Below, piece by piece: positions 11,090-23,007 of a DNA stretch of 64,000 bases. Every line of letters starts with the position of its first letter. Position 1 is the first letter of the stretch. The notes below the pieces were generated by a model. The model worked only from the letters and a program-made list of their open reading frames with translations, searched no databases and was not told the origin of the DNA. Origin of the DNA: Massariosphaeria phaeospora (lineage: Eukaryota; Ascomycota; Dothideomycetes; Pleosporales); assembly GCA_011032825.1 (NCBI GenBank), contig JAADJZ010000029.1, positions 372,001-436,000 of the forward strand, in the 5' to 3' direction. The translations under genes and the position numbers were made by a program.

Positions 11090-13186
11090 TCAATGAGCGA
11101 ATCGGAAGTCAAGACTATCGTGATATTAGCGACACAAGTCATATGCAAAATGAATGGATGAAAAACGTACCGCTTATTCCCCTTGTCCGCAGTAGTCATC
11201 AAGTAAGTCTCTTTTTCCTCTTTACTCATGCTCCCCCAGATGACCTCTCTTTTGCGATTGATGCGCATATAATAAAACTTCGACCCTATGAACAGCAAGA
11301 AGTTATACGCGCAGATGGCGACTAGCACCTTGTTGCCGCGCCTGTACAGCGGCTTGTCGTCGTCGCGGTAGATGTTCTGCGAGATGATGTTGCTGGCCTG
11401 CACGCACATGTTGTAGAATGCGGAGGCGACGGTGCGGGTACGCACGGTGCCGGCGTTTCGCGAGGTGATCGCGACGAGGATAGCATGTATGTAGGGGTGG
11501 CCGACCATGAGGGTGGAAACGGCCCAGCGGGCCCATGGGGAGGCCGCTTTGGGGAGGACGATGAGAGCGACGATGAGGGGGAGAGCCCAGACTTGCGAGA
11601 ATAAGCCGACGAGGAATCGTTCGTTCAAGCGCTCTGAGAGCCAGGTCCAGAAGAGGAGCTGGAGGATGAAGAGCACGTATGCTGGGATCTGTGTTTTCGT
11701 TAGTGGACTGCGGACTGGGTGAAAAGCTCTCAAGACACTTACAGTGAGTAGATTGGTTTCGAAGGTGTCGAATCCGATGGCTCGTAGTTGTAGTGTGAGA
11801 TAAGAGTTCATTGGCTGTGTGGGGATGAGCCACGATAGACCCAGTAAGTAGATTGGCCACATATGGTAGTCCTGGACGCATTCCCAGAGCATCTTCGGGG
11901 AAAGAGCCTGGCGGTTGTGCATGTCGCCTTTCGAGGGATCATCTCGAAGAATGCGGTTGACCACTGACCACGTTAGAAAAAGGTGTGCTTCGACAATTCG
12001 CGGGATGCTTACTGATCTTCTCTTCCCGCTCATTGAACCAGCCATTTTTTCCTCGGAACCTGCTGGCGGTCTGGGTTGGAGATGGTGGCAAGTAAAAGTA
12101 CGAGATAATTCCGATAAGGCCAGTCAGCATACCCTCAAGTGCAAATAGCCATCTCTAGAAGAGGCGTCAGTTATATCCTGGGGTATGCATGGAAGGGTTA
12201 CACGTACCCATCCTTCCATTCCGTTGTGACCTATAAGCTTATTAAAAAAGCATGTACAGTATTGCGAAGGGGCTGCATACCACGAAGGCGCAAGATACCG
12301 TAAGCAAAGAAGGCAGATACGATTTGTGTAGACTGGTACGATACCCAGAACCAGCTAAGCCGGGCGGGTAACTCCCACCCAGTGTAGAAGTAGGAGAGGT
12401 AAAGGATGTTGTCCGGCTGTGTTAATTAGTGTTATGTTATCGACGATGGTAAAAAAGGCGAACACCAGCGAAGATGTACATACGATAAAGCCCCCCTCGA
12501 TCAATCCAAGAAGGGCTCTGCAAGCAAAGAATGATTTGCGGCCGTCCAAGAAGGCTTGCATACTGGCAACTAAACTCCATGCGACCCTATAAAGTAAGTT
12601 GTTAGTCCGGGAACTCCGTCTATGCAAGCAGCGACGCACATCTGTATTGGTATCCAATTGTCCGGCCCTAGTTTCTTGCTGATGAGTTGCGAGGGAAGTT
12701 CAGCTGCGAGAAAGGTAACGTAGAATATCGTCTGTCCATAGTTGTAGTCATTCGTGGTAAGACCCAGATCGTCCAAGAAGTTGTCGCTGAGAGCCTGGGA
12801 GATGTTGCCGCGATCCAGTTGGAGCGCAAAAAACATCAAGCAAGCCCAAGTACATATCCTCTTGTCAATCTAAATCTGATCAGCTACGCTTGTGTGAGTC
12901 CCAAAACGAGCCGTACCTTTCTAACAACTTTCCTCTCCTCTTCCGGTTCCCATTCAAAATCCGGGTCATACCTGTGGATTCCTTCGTAACTGTCGATTGG
13001 CCTGTAGTTCTGCGAGCGTAGCCCTGCGGCAGCGAAGGTTACACCCTCTCGCGCCCTTCCCTTCAAGCCAGACCTTGGGAACTCGTTCTCGCTGGTACTG
13101 GCACTGCCCGTTAAATCAACATCAGATTTAGCGATATCAGGGACGACTCCAATCGGAGGTGCTGCTGTGATTGGAAATTTCGCCAT
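11090..13186 (-). CDS. MFS anion:cation symporter-type transporter (Dal5/Tna1/Soa1-like)
   Basis: Plasma-membrane carrier for an organic anion or vitamin-like substrate, 555 residues. Nine exons: 13186-12917, 12869-12640, 12586-12484, 12416-12281, 12230-12208, 12154-12013, 11963-11743, 11688-11171 and 11114-11090. Every junction keeps frame and rebuilds family motifs: [21 protein letters not shown] (TM1/loop), [12 protein letters not shown] (TM4), [13 protein letters not shown] (TM5/6), and a final LDFRFAH tail typical of the ACS family, which is why the last 25-nt exon is called. About 90 hydrophilic residues precede TM1. It is divergent from the TauD-type dioxygenase; uptake of that enzyme's substrate is a reasonable inference, with yeast Soa1/Jlp1 as the precedent. 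Allantoate- or nicotinate-like substrates cannot be excluded. Confidence 0.9.
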
Positions 13187-14138
13187 AACGAACAAGATTC
13201 AGGACTGGTAGGGCTTCGTGTTTACAATCTGGCACTCGTTCACTCTACCTTATATCAGGATCGCTGCGTACCCGATACATGATTCGAGGGCCGCATATTC
13301 TCCATCCCAATTACCAGGTAGAGGTCTCCGACAGTATGGCCGACACAGTGCCACACTTCTTGGAATTGCATCAATGGCGTAGCTCTAGATTACTAGCCGC
13401 CATGTATTGTTGCCTACTCTCGGTGGCTCCTGGCCTTGAGTGTGCCATTGTCCTTACCAAACGTGCCGAGGCGACATATTTGCCTGCAGCACGCAAGATA
13501 GATGGTTGATGGTGTGGCAGGAAGGTGGGAAATCAGAGTTTGTGTGCTTGAGTATGATTCGTGGTTGTGACGTTGGTGATCGATTGCGTGATTGGCCGGG
13601 GGTAACGCGACATCGATGTGTCGCCCCATCGGCCTCGCGATATCTCGTAACGAGGAGATAAGACACCAAACATTTGCGAGGAGCCGATTGTTTGCGGGGA
13701 ACAGAATCGTTATCTTACAAGCATCCGCGGAATAAGCTCGGCACTCACAAAAAAGTCGGGGCTTGCAGTTCTTAGCCTAGATGATGGGCATGATATAATA
13801 TCCCGCATGTTGATGCCATCTATGGCTATTCTCATTGACTAGAATAGACAAGGGTATGGGCATGTGGCGAAGCTCCGTGATATTGTGCCCCTCCACGCCA
13901 CCCATTTTCTTAGTACTCGATGAGGGGTCGATATTTGCTAAGACAACGGATGCTAGACAGCGTCAATGACAAGCAATAGAAAGAGGGGCTGCGCAACTTT
14001 GTGACGTATATCGATCAGTTGAACGCCAGAGCCGATCCAGCCGTAGTCGATAGCTGATATAGTAGTCCTCTCGTATATAAGACACTGTCGTTCCGTTCCA
14101 GTAGAGTTGAAACTTCTGTGACTTCCACAGAAACAACC
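13187..14138. promoter_or_regulatory. Divergent promoter, MFS carrier/TauD dioxygenase
   Basis: This 952-bp interval separates two genes transcribed away from each other. At 13810-13819 it holds TTGATGCCAT, one mismatch from the CYS3/MetR consensus ATGRYRYCAT that controls sulfur-acquisition genes in filamentous fungi. One near-match in 1 kb is weak evidence. No other gene is seen. Confidence 0.4.
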
Positions 14139-15418
14139 ATGGCTCCTGCTCTTATCGAAACGCCCGTGCAAATCGCTCCCGGCTATACGAAGTCGGGTGT
14201 TGGCCAATATAAGGAGGCGTTTATCACCGGGCCAAAGACTTATAAAGAAGATGTCGAGTTGAAGGGCACTGACAAGCAACCACCAGCGAAGTACCCGCAC
14301 TACCTGCCCACCTGGACTGAGAAGAAGTTAGTACAGATTTTGACATTGTCATTCCTCATTTCGATACTGACTGATTGAAAAAGATATCCGCCACTAGAGC
14401 CCTTTGAACACTATGAGCATGGGAAAGATGCCGACCGGGCGTTCCCTAACCTCCTCAAAAACGCGACGGTTGCTGAATTGACCGGCAATATTGGCGCTGA
14501 AATAAAGGGCGTACAATTGAGCGAGCTAAACAATGCAGGCAAAGATGAGCTTGCCTTGTTTGTTGCTCAAAAGAAGGTCGTCGGTATGTTACAGTACCAA
14601 TCGAGTGCCAACGGAACTGACGTCGACAGCTTTCCGCGATCAAAACTTTGCTGACATCCCGATTGAGGACGCTGTCAAACTGGGAGGATATTTTGGTCGC
14701 CATCACATCCACCCAATATCTGGTGCGCCGGCAGGGTTTCCCGAGGTCCATCTAGTCCACCGCGGCGCTGATGACACCACTGCGCGCGACTTCTTCGATG
14801 AGCGCACTAACTCAGTGTCGATTCACTCCGACGTTACATACGAGAATCAGCCTCCAGGGACAACATTCCTGTATATTCTGGACGGGCCGGCGGCGGGAGG
14901 CGATACACTTTTTGTCAACCAGGCAGCCGCCTACCAAAGGCTTTCTCCCGAGTTCCGCCGAAGGCTCCATGGCCTTCAGGCCGTTCACTCCGGTAAGAAC
15001 ATCTCTCGTTCCCCCAAAGCATTGGTGCTGACCATATGCAGCTGTCGAGCAAGCTAGCAACAGCCAAACTAAGGGCGGTATTGTCCGCCGCGAGCCAGTT
15101 CAATCCATCCATCCGGTCGTCCGAACTCATCCTGCGACGGGCGAAAAGGCTCTGTTCGTCAACCCACAATTCACGCGCCGTATCGTGGGGTACAAGAAGG
15201 AGGAGAGTGATTTTCTCCTAAACTTCCTTTACGACCATATCGCTAAGGGCCATGATATCCAGGCTCGCGTCAAATGGGCTGCAGGAACCGTCGTGGTATG
15301 GGACAATCGTGTGACTGCTCATTCAGCTCTGCTGGATTGGGATGATGGAACTCGAAGGCATCTGGCCAGGATCACGCCACAGGGCGAGCGCCCTTATGAA
15401 ACGCCTTTCGAAGGTTGA
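14139..15418 (+). CDS. TauD/TfdA family 2-oxoglutarate dioxygenase
   Basis: Fe(II)/2-oxoglutarate-dependent oxygenase, 375 residues, candidate sulfonate/taurine dioxygenase (Jlp1-like). Exons: 14139-14326, 14384-14583, 14630-14992 and 15042-15418; all junctions keep frame. The double-stranded beta-helix iron ligands are visible: HSD in SVSIHSDVTYE (HxD) and the distal His in NRVTAHSAL. The 2-oxoglutarate-binding Arg lies in RRHLARITPQG. GRHHIHP and DTLFVNQAAAY are also typical. The start has a good context (ACAACCATGGC). The first 85 residues are a fungal N-terminal extension with YPHYLPTW. No signal peptide is seen, so it is probably cytosolic. Herbicide-type or sulfate-ester substrates are alternatives within the family. 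Confidence 0.92.
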
Positions 15419-15780
15419 AGATGGAGATGATATGCTAGTAATATCGGCCAAATGAATTGGGTTGAGCTTTGATTTTTGAGCTCAGGAGACACTCCGCTAA
15501 GCGAGACGCTACTCCTCTTTAGACTGTTTATCACGTGTCTCTCCTGAAGCCTCGCCCTCCGTCCCGACTCCCAAGGACTTCTCCTAAGGCCTTGAATAAA
15601 ATCAAAGAGTAGCCACCAGACTAACCTTAACGCCATAAAACAAATAGACTGGAGTAGGCCCAGAATCTCTTGCAGGCGTCGGAGCCATCAAGTTCCGGGC
15701 TTCTCAGTCAACCCTTTTTCCCATCCCATAGAGAGACCGCAGCCCATATTATACACTCCAAGAGCTTCCCGCCAAAAGCA
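15419..15780. other. Intergenic, convergent 3' ends
   Basis: No gene is seen between the dioxygenase and the zinc-cluster protein. Confidence 0.45.
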
Positions 15781-18072
15781 TCAAAAGCCTTCCTGATCCT
15801 CATGCTCTCCAGCAACGTCCATATTTCTCATGAGCAGGCCGTCTGTAGCTAGGAACCCGACATCTGCGCGCACGACGATCAGATCATCATCAGTATCGCG
15901 TGCTTTGGGCTCTTTGTCCAAGCTCCTGGCCATCTCATGGCTATCGGAATTGAATTCTAAGCGAAACCGTTCTTCACAATTGTCGCAGAGATGGATACCG
16001 CACCCATCGAGCGGAGCAGGCTCCTGGACATCTGCAGGTTGGGAGAGAGACTCCTGGGTCGTCGAGCACTTGTATGTGGCCAGCGAAAAGCACATGGAAC
16101 ACCACCGCTGAAGTTGACGTTGCATAAGCGCGGATCGAGGTGGCGCTAGCATAAGATCTTCGGCGGCAAAATCAAAATCCTGGGTAGTGCGGCTGTCGTA
16201 GGCCTTCATGTCGTGGCTGGCGCAGACAATGATTTGCAATCGCCTGAAAGTGCACTCCTCGCACATCGCAGTTGGCCCATGTGATTCTCTATGTCCGGCT
16301 GCAAGCTCAGTGTATCCTAGACCGGAATACCACTTCAAAACATGGACTTCCTTTTCAAAATGACCGACCATACTGAAAGTCGGCATCTCGCAGAAGTTGC
16401 AGGCGGATTTGTTGTCCGAGGAAATATTGAAGGCAATTGGGTGAGCAAATGAGGTCCATATTGTTTTGATCACTCCAAAGTGGCCAGCGGCATCAGTCAT
16501 CTCAATAGATGGGGTTGGCTCCCGTGACACTACCTCCTCTTCATCACATTCAAGGTCCGCCAGATCTTCGGCACTAAAAAATCCATCACCAGGCATCTTC
16601 ACAGTCCCTTCTGCACCACCATCTGCACCGCCCTCTGCACCGCCCTTGTTCTTCTTTTTCCGTCGCTTCTTCAAAATATCCTCAGGCTTTGTGATCTCAT
16701 AGAAAGTGCAGCCAATGCCATTCTTCTTACAGTATTTGCACGGTGGCTTGGCTTGCTTGTTCTTGAGGGAACATCGAGCCCCACGTTGACGGCAAGCAGT
16801 ACAGGCGATCCATTTCCTGTCGGGTCCATATAGGATTTGATCGAGATCGATGCGCTGATGACCAGGAGGAGCCGAAGGGACGCAGTCTGCTTCATCGTTA
16901 TAGCAATCGTCGCAAACATCCTGCCCCTCTCCGTCCGCCGTCTCGAGGGAACAAATATGTTCCGCGCCGATCTCTTTGCATCGCATGCATCTACCGGTCA
17001 TTGGAGCTTGCTTAATGGGCTCGCAGTCGATTTCATCTTCAGTGCATTGGGTGCAGGGCACGATTCCGCCCTCCACCGTTGAGCATTGCTGATTAAACCT
17101 GCGACAGCTCTTGCATCCTCGAGCAATTGGATGGCCCGTCAAATCATCATACTCTCCATTAGGATCAGGAATAGCCACTTGAGGTTCGCGATCCGGAGTA
17201 TTCTGGCGATAAACTAGCAAATTCTTCGGCTTTTCATGTTCATCCTGGGAGTCGACGTCGGACCAGCCCACCGGCCAGAGGTTATCACATCCTTCTGTAA
17301 TGTTGAGTAGATTGCCAAAAGCCTTGAACCGAAAGCGAACGATGAGTTTTGCTACTCTCTTTTTAGGCGCCTTTGGTTGTTTAGCCTTTCCTTTTTTGGC
17401 CTTTGCTTGTCTCAACCTCGTTGCTTCTTTCTTAGCCTCTTCCTCTGGGTCGAAGTCTCCACTTTGGTCATGGTCTACCCATGTTGATGTAACCTGCCTA
17501 TCGATGTTCGTGCGAAGTTCATATGGGTTCTGGTCATCAGCCAATATTTTGTAGTCGTCTGGATCGTCCCCGCTGCTGTGCTCAGATAAGGCAGAAGACG
17601 CCGCTCGGCTGGAGCCCTCCTGATTTGATGGACCAGCTCGAGAGCTTCCGTGGTTTAGCGGGCGGCTACAACTCTCCTCCTCGTTCTCGTTCTCATCCAA
17701 GTTCATACTGGACATCCTTTCGCGAACGTTGTGCGGGAAGTTCGGCGGCTGTGCCATCTCATTGGCATCACCTCCAAACAGGGACTGTTGAGCGATTCTC
17801 TTGGCTTTGGGGCTCATGTCTTGTTCCGCATCCTCTTCATCTTCATCAGAGAATCCCTTGTCAAAGGACACGCCTTCCTCACGTGGCTGACCGGAACTGA
17901 GATCATCGTATTGGCCAGCGGCGTAGGCATGGGAGATATCTGGAACGATGTCTTCCATAGGGTCATGGTTGCGGTCCTTGACAAAAAGATCATCATCATT
18001 AGAGTCAGAATCATCATACCCAGTAAATGACCAAGCCGGTTGAGGTACAGTAATCCTCTGTCCGGAGTCCAT
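15781..18072 (-). CDS. Acidic protein with serial Zn2Cys6-like clusters
   Basis: Single exon, 763 residues, starting at MDSGQR (context AACAATGGAC). Residues 1-200 are acidic and Ser-rich. A Lys/Arg/Ala-rich helix with KKGKAKQPKAPKKR (about 250-275) looks like a nuclear localisation signal. From roughly 345 to 490 come three successive cysteine modules of the CX2CX6-8C...CX2CX6C type, beginning CKSCRRFNQQC, CMRCKEIGAEHIC and CTACRQRGARC, each resembling a binuclear cluster. The C-terminal third has further Cys/His groups (CNFCEMPTFSMVGHF, CEECTFRR, CSMCFSLATYKC, CDNCEERF) that could bind zinc. It lacks the usual fungal_trans region, so it is not a standard regulator. It resembles the smaller zinc-module protein at 60-62 kb. 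A role in DNA or chromatin binding is inferred only. Confidence 0.85.
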   Translation of the reverse strand: MDSGQRITVPQPAWSFTGYDDSDSNDDDLFVKDRNHDPMEDIVPDISHAYAAGQYDDLSSGQPREEGVSFDKGFSDEDEEDAEQDMSPKAKRIAQQSLFGGDANEMAQPPNFPHNVRERMSSMNLDENENEEESCSRPLNHGSSRAGPSNQEGSSRAASSALSEHSSGDDPDDYKILADDQNPYELRTNIDRQVTSTWVDHDQSGDFDPEEEAKKEATRLRQAKAKKGKAKQPKAPKKRVAKLIVRFRFKAFGNLLNITEGCDNLWPVGWSDVDSQDEHEKPKNLLVYRQNTPDREPQVAIPDPNGEYDDLTGHPIARGCKSCRRFNQQCSTVEGGIVPCTQCTEDEIDCEPIKQAPMTGRCMRCKEIGAEHICSLETADGEGQDVCDDCYNDEADCVPSAPPGHQRIDLDQILYGPDRKWIACTACRQRGARCSLKNKQAKPPCKYCKKNGIGCTFYEITKPEDILKKRRKKKNKGGAEGGADGGAEGTVKMPGDGFFSAEDLADLECDEEEVVSREPTPSIEMTDAAGHFGVIKTIWTSFAHPIAFNISSDNKSACNFCEMPTFSMVGHFEKEVHVLKWYSGLGYTELAAGHRESHGPTAMCEECTFRRLQIIVCASHDMKAYDSRTTQDFDFAAEDLMLAPPRSALMQRQLQRWCSMCFSLATYKCSTTQESLSQPADVQEPAPLDGCGIHLCDNCEERFRLEFNSDSHEMARSLDKEPKARDTDDDLIVVRADVGFLATDGLLMRNMDVAGEHEDQEGF

Positions 18073-19045
18073 TGTTTTTGCGAGGAGCCAAATGCGCGGG
18101 TATGTCTGTTCAAGAAGACCTGAGACCACTCTGCATGCGTAGAGTGGTCGTGGTGGAACCGATCTCCTAGTGATCAAAGAAGTGATGTAGGCGTGGAGCT
18201 ATCGAGGTGCTGTGGAGGTGACGACGAGCGGATGAAGTACTCGTTACGCAACAACGCTGCCAACGAAGTGATAGCGAAGGTGAGAAGATGGATGAATGGT
18301 GTATGAGCGGCGTCGAGGATCATTCGGCGACACTATGCGCTCAATTCGGGTCGCCGACGGGGCAATGGTGAGAGGAACCGCCGTTTGCGCCGAGGCAAGT
18401 GAGGCGGCTAGTGCGAGGTGTACGCCAGTGGGAGAAGATAACACTGGGAAAAGATGAGTCTGGGCGGCAGAAGATGAGGCAACGCATGAAAGGGAAAAGA
18501 TGAGCTTAGACGGTAGAATATGAGGCAGATCATTGAAGGGAAAGGCTGTAAGAAGCAGTGATCAATACGTCATTGCGATGGCTGGTAGTTGAGAGTTGAG
18601 GTGAGTGACCGAGGCGCGGTCACCTGGACAACAGTTTTCCAGTGAGTGCAAGCCAGCATCTCAAATCCGGTCTTACTGTGTACAAGTTGGTTGTATCGAC
18701 AGAGTTCGTTGCCGATAGAAAAGGCGATCCTCTTGACAGCCTAGGTGTTTTTAGCCATAGGCAGACAGCCTGCCTGTGCCTCTACAAAGCCCCATTGTAT
18801 CTAGTATACTAGGTATTGTCTACGTCGGGTTCGTAGAGGCAATTCCCTAGGTGCGCGGATCGTGCCAGGAGGGTGGCCCCGGGGGTTGACAGCGAGAGCT
18901 TGAGAATCGAGCTGGTCGCTTGGAGCTTAGTCAGCTAGCGCTCTGCACTAACGAAATTATTCCGGCTTGTTCTTCGCATCCGTTTCTCTTCGCAACCCAT
19001 CCCGATGACGCTCAACAGCACTCTGGACAGCCCGCTGTGGCCACC
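18073..19045. promoter_or_regulatory. Divergent intergenic region
   Basis: This 973-bp interval lies between the zinc-cluster gene (-) and the histidine phosphatase (+). It includes purine-rich GAAAAGATGAG-type imperfect repeats near 18430-18550. No gene is supported; it probably carries both promoters. Confidence 0.4.
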
Positions 19046-20107
19046 ATGACGAGGCAGATCAAAGTATTTCTGATAAGGCATGGCGAAACCGTTGACAATG
19101 TCGCCCAGGTTTAGTGAGTCGTTCTGCTGCTTGATCGAGGCCGTGCTAACATGCGCAGTGCGGGAAGCAGAGACTCTGAGCTCACCAACCATGGCTACCA
19201 GCAGGCTACCAAACTAGGCCTTCATTTCAAGGCGTTAGATCTGTCTTTTACACACATCTTCTCCTCGCACCTGCAGCGTGCCGCGAAAACGGCTGGCTTG
19301 ATCCGAGACGCCCAGGCTACGGCTGTGGCCGAACCCGACTCCGCAAGCGAAGTGCCGGACGTCGTGCAATTGCCGACTCTGATGGAACAAGACTTCGGAT
19401 ACTACGAGGGCAAGAAGTTTCACGAACGGGCTGCCGACTCCAAGCTGACCGGCAAGGAGCATCACCGTCAGGAACACAAGGACACGGCTGGCTTTGTCGA
19501 CGTCGAGTCGAAAGACTCCCTGGCACAGCGCGCTGACACATTTCTTGACGGGCACCTGTTACCTCTGTTAGAGGAGTCAATCTCATCCACCAACTACGTT
19601 GTTGCAGTCGTCTCTCACGGCATCATGTTGTCGAATCTTTGGAAGCGCCTCCTCCTTCGGCTTCCGCCTAAGAGTGTAGCGTTTTCACCTAAGCTTGTGG
19701 TGACCGAGCGAAACTCCTTGGAACATTTGGGAGGCTGGTCGAATACTGGCTACCTGGGACTACATATGACTAGGGTCGAAGCGCCCGGGAATCCGTCTCG
19801 CGGCTCAAAGGGCAACACTGGTGTCACGGTGGCGAACCTTCCTCCTTCCCATGGCCAGAAAAAACCCTCGAGCAGCACAGACGGGCCATCACAAGATATT
19901 CCCGACACGAGCACCCAGTCCGCAGAGGTCCCCACACCGCTGTCGCCGTGTAAGGTAGCATACGGATGGACGACAGTCATCCAGACCATCAACGGCAAAG
20001 ACCATCTCCTAGGTCTCAAACGCACTGGTGGTGGCGTGGGGAGTTCTCGGCACGATTCGTCCCAGAAGAACATTGAAAGCTTTTTCAAACGGGGAAAGAT
20101 GGTTTGA
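19046..20107 (+). CDS. Histidine phosphatase (PGAM-like) with C-terminal PIP-box-like motif
   Basis: Phosphatase of the branch-1 histidine-phosphatase superfamily, 338 residues. Exons 19046-19113 and 19159-20107; splicing at the GTGAGT donor restores VYAGSRDSELTNHG. Catalytic LIRHGET has the phospho-accepting His at residue 12, and the second catalytic His is in VVSHGIM near residue 174. A phosphate-pocket Arg lies in SHLQRAAKTA. After the catalytic domain is a disordered Ser/Pro/Thr segment, then a conserved-looking KVAYGWTTVIQTINGKDHL strand and a terminal QKNIESFFKRGK (residues 325-336). QKNIESFF fits the PCNA-interacting PIP box (QxxIxxFF) and is followed by basic residues, as in strong PIP boxes. 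Start context CCACCATGAC is good. The substrate is unknown; a nuclear, replication-linked role is inference. Confidence 0.92.
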
Positions 20108-23007
20108 AAGTAGCGCTTCGACAACCATTAGCATTTTTGCAGTTGGTTGTAATTATGTCCAGGGTAAGCAGCAGATTTTCTTCCTTTCCCTCACCCTTTC
20201 AATGATGAAGAAGCAATAACACAGACCTGTTCCGAATTCAATGTGGATCACTTATTGTCCAACTGCTGTCTGATCTCCAACCCTATCGTAAACATACTCG
20301 GTCATCAATCTCAAGTCAGCATTGTGCTGACCCCGTATCACAGGATTGTGCTGCAGACTTGTGCCAACACCGACTGGTTGTGCAATTTCAACCCAACGAT
20401 CATGCCACGCGGCTGCAAGCGGACAAACTTCAAATACCCCTTTCCGCACCCTTCCTACGCGTTTGCTGCTAGGTGTGGCCCGAGTTAACATGTATCCTCC
20501 CCTATGCGACGTTCGCGGTGAGAGCTGAGTATTTTATACTCGTGATCAACAAAGCCGAACTTTATACAGTAACAAACATGCTGCGCGTGTTGTCACTCAA
20601 AGGTGATAGATCGGAAACCCTAGGGGAATTAGTGTCCCTCGTTGCCGTTCCGACATAGTCACCAGGCTGTGATAGTATTATCTCCAGGTGTCATCTTTGC
20701 GCGACCGCCACCCTCACTCTTGGGACACCGGTAAGTTACTCAGGCCATCTTGCCTTCATGGCCCGAAAACGCTGTGTTGCCGGTATGGATGAACGCGAAG
20801 GACCTTATGGGATCCTCGCCACCGTCAAGACGCGAGCGGCGCCTGTCCAACACTAGCTTATCTGCAAGGTAGCTTGTTTGCGGCGTCTGTTTGCGCCGCT
20901 TGATGCGCTTTCTCAAAGTATGACCGGCGATGGCTGTTGATTGCCCAGATGTGCCGCGGCCATTGCTAGGGGAGGGCAAAATCTCCTTCCCGCGTAGCAT
21001 AAGTAAGCTCAACGATGTATAGCTTGTATGTGATTCCCTAAAAACCGACAAGTGTACAGCAACAATCAATGCGTCTTGGAGATAGAAATCTAGTTTGTTC
21101 GCAATAATATACATCAGGCGGGGCTTCATCAGTACAAGCCCGCCCAGCCATCGACCATACAAATATGTATCATCGATCTCTTTGTGTCTGCAGGTCCCGC
21201 TTACAGTCAGACAGATCTCACATGTACGATCTAATTCTCCATCTCACCTGACCATCCCACCACCTATGCTTTTATGCTTGGCTGCGGCGCGCGACGGCCT
21301 GCATGTTTGTGGCACATGCGTTCACTCGCTACGTATGCGCCCGTCTAACCATAACATGTCAACATACGAAGTGCTGCAGCGCGAGGCTGAGCCTGCGTTC
21401 GCGCGCTGTGAATGGCTGCGCAACACAGCAAACACATGGATCGCTACATTTAACTACGTACCTACCCGCCCGCACCGCTCAGCCCCGGACGGTGAACGAA
21501 CATGATCGCTTCGGCCCGTCGCGCACCGATTGTAGCTCAGTGTCACTGGATATCGGTGGGTGTGGCGCGGGCTTGTAATGATTACCTCGATTGTTAGGCG
21601 CCAGCGTCTGCTTACGAGTAGGTCGGTGCGCGGAGTTCGAGGTGACGGGATGGAATGGGTGCGAGGTGCAAGGCGTGCTCAGGCTTCAGAATTAGAGGGA
21701 TAGACGAAAATGGACCGATGGCAGCTCTGGACATTACAAGTTCATACGGTAATGGGGTCGCGAATGCGCACATGAGTGCGAAGTCCCGGAAAGCTTCGGG
21801 GCTTTTGTGAGTAATACTCCAATGCGATTACTCACAAACACAAGCAAGGCGCGAAACACGAGAAGCGAAAAAGGGTCTCGGGGTTGTACCAGTCGACAGA
21901 ACGCAGGGCTGAGCCAGATCTTACTGTACCGACCTCGCACCTCCCGTTCCGACGACCGCATCTCGGAGCATACGAGCCTACAGCCAAAATAAAACCGTCG
22001 TTCGCGCTGGGACCCACAGATCTAGCTACTTTTACTTACTTACTGGCGCACAGGCGCAGAGGCGTCCAGGAGGCGAAGCGTGGTTCTTTGCGCCTGGACC
22101 GCGCCGCCGCCTGGCCTGGGGATCAGGATGGGATGGATGCGAATAGACGGAGGTGTTCTTGCTCGGGGGTCGGGTTGGGTTTGCGCTGTACGAATACGGC
22201 GCAAGGTTGGTGCGAAGAAGGTGAGGTTCCTACTGAGAGGCAAGGTGTGTTGTGCGACCAGGGCGACGGAGGGATGGTGACCTGGCTGCTCGGATCGGGA
22301 TGGGTTGATGACACGAAGACGAACGAGCATTACAGATCACCCCAATGCGAAAAGACAGCAGGCAACCAACAAAGCGCCCCAATCTGGTCTCTGCCTAGAT
22401 AGCAAAGTGTAGTGTACTGACTGCCTCGTCAATCTATCTGCGACTCGCTGCATGTCCAGTCTCGCTGCATACCTATCTCCCACAGCAACGTTCACCTCAA
22501 ACAAACCCCACCACCACCATGCCCCTCACCGGCCGCAAGCAGCGATGCCGCCTGCCGCCTCCCCAACGCAGCGCCCGCATATTCGCAGCGCCCCAATGAC
22601 AGCAGGCTATTCAATTCCGAAACACACTCTCTTTGCGGAGTTTGTACTTTGGTGTGCAGTGTAAGTGCCGGTTTAGGTGGGTTGGTGGGGTCGTGGTAGG
22701 GAGGACAGGGGTCAGTGGGGCTAAGTAGGGCACTCGGGACGGGGAAGGGATCTCAGCCCCGGAAGGCTTGGGTGAGTGAGCAAGGGCTGGGCCCGCTGGG
22801 GCATGCGGCATGGGCATGGGAATAGGGTTGTAGGTGGGTAGGTACGGCGCTAAAGGATGATGGATGGGACAGAGTCCGAGGTGTTGGGGTGGCCTGGGAT
22901 AAAGAGTGCGGTATGTCTCGTTTGGGTTTGCAGTTGGGTGGCATGGTACTTCGTAACCATTACAGCATGTTACGATAGTATCCGTTACTTATTGTTACGA
23001 ACTTACG
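20108..23007. other. Long intergenic region without a supported gene
   Basis: There are 2.9 kb with only short overlapping open frames on both strands, none with recognisable motifs or intron structure. It probably contains the 3' UTR of the phosphatase and a long promoter or leader of the MFS exporter, with GC-rich and GT-rich stretches near 22050-22850. Confidence 0.5.

Noticed and set aside
6638..15418. A secondary-metabolite gene cluster.
   Set aside because: Regulator, oxygenases and carrier are present but no PKS, NRPS, terpene cyclase or prenyltransferase core gene; a catabolic or nutrient role fits better.
20740..22402. Several 70-170 codon frames on both strands as genes.
   Set aside because: No recognisable domains, starts or intron-exon logic, and overlapping alternatives on both strands.
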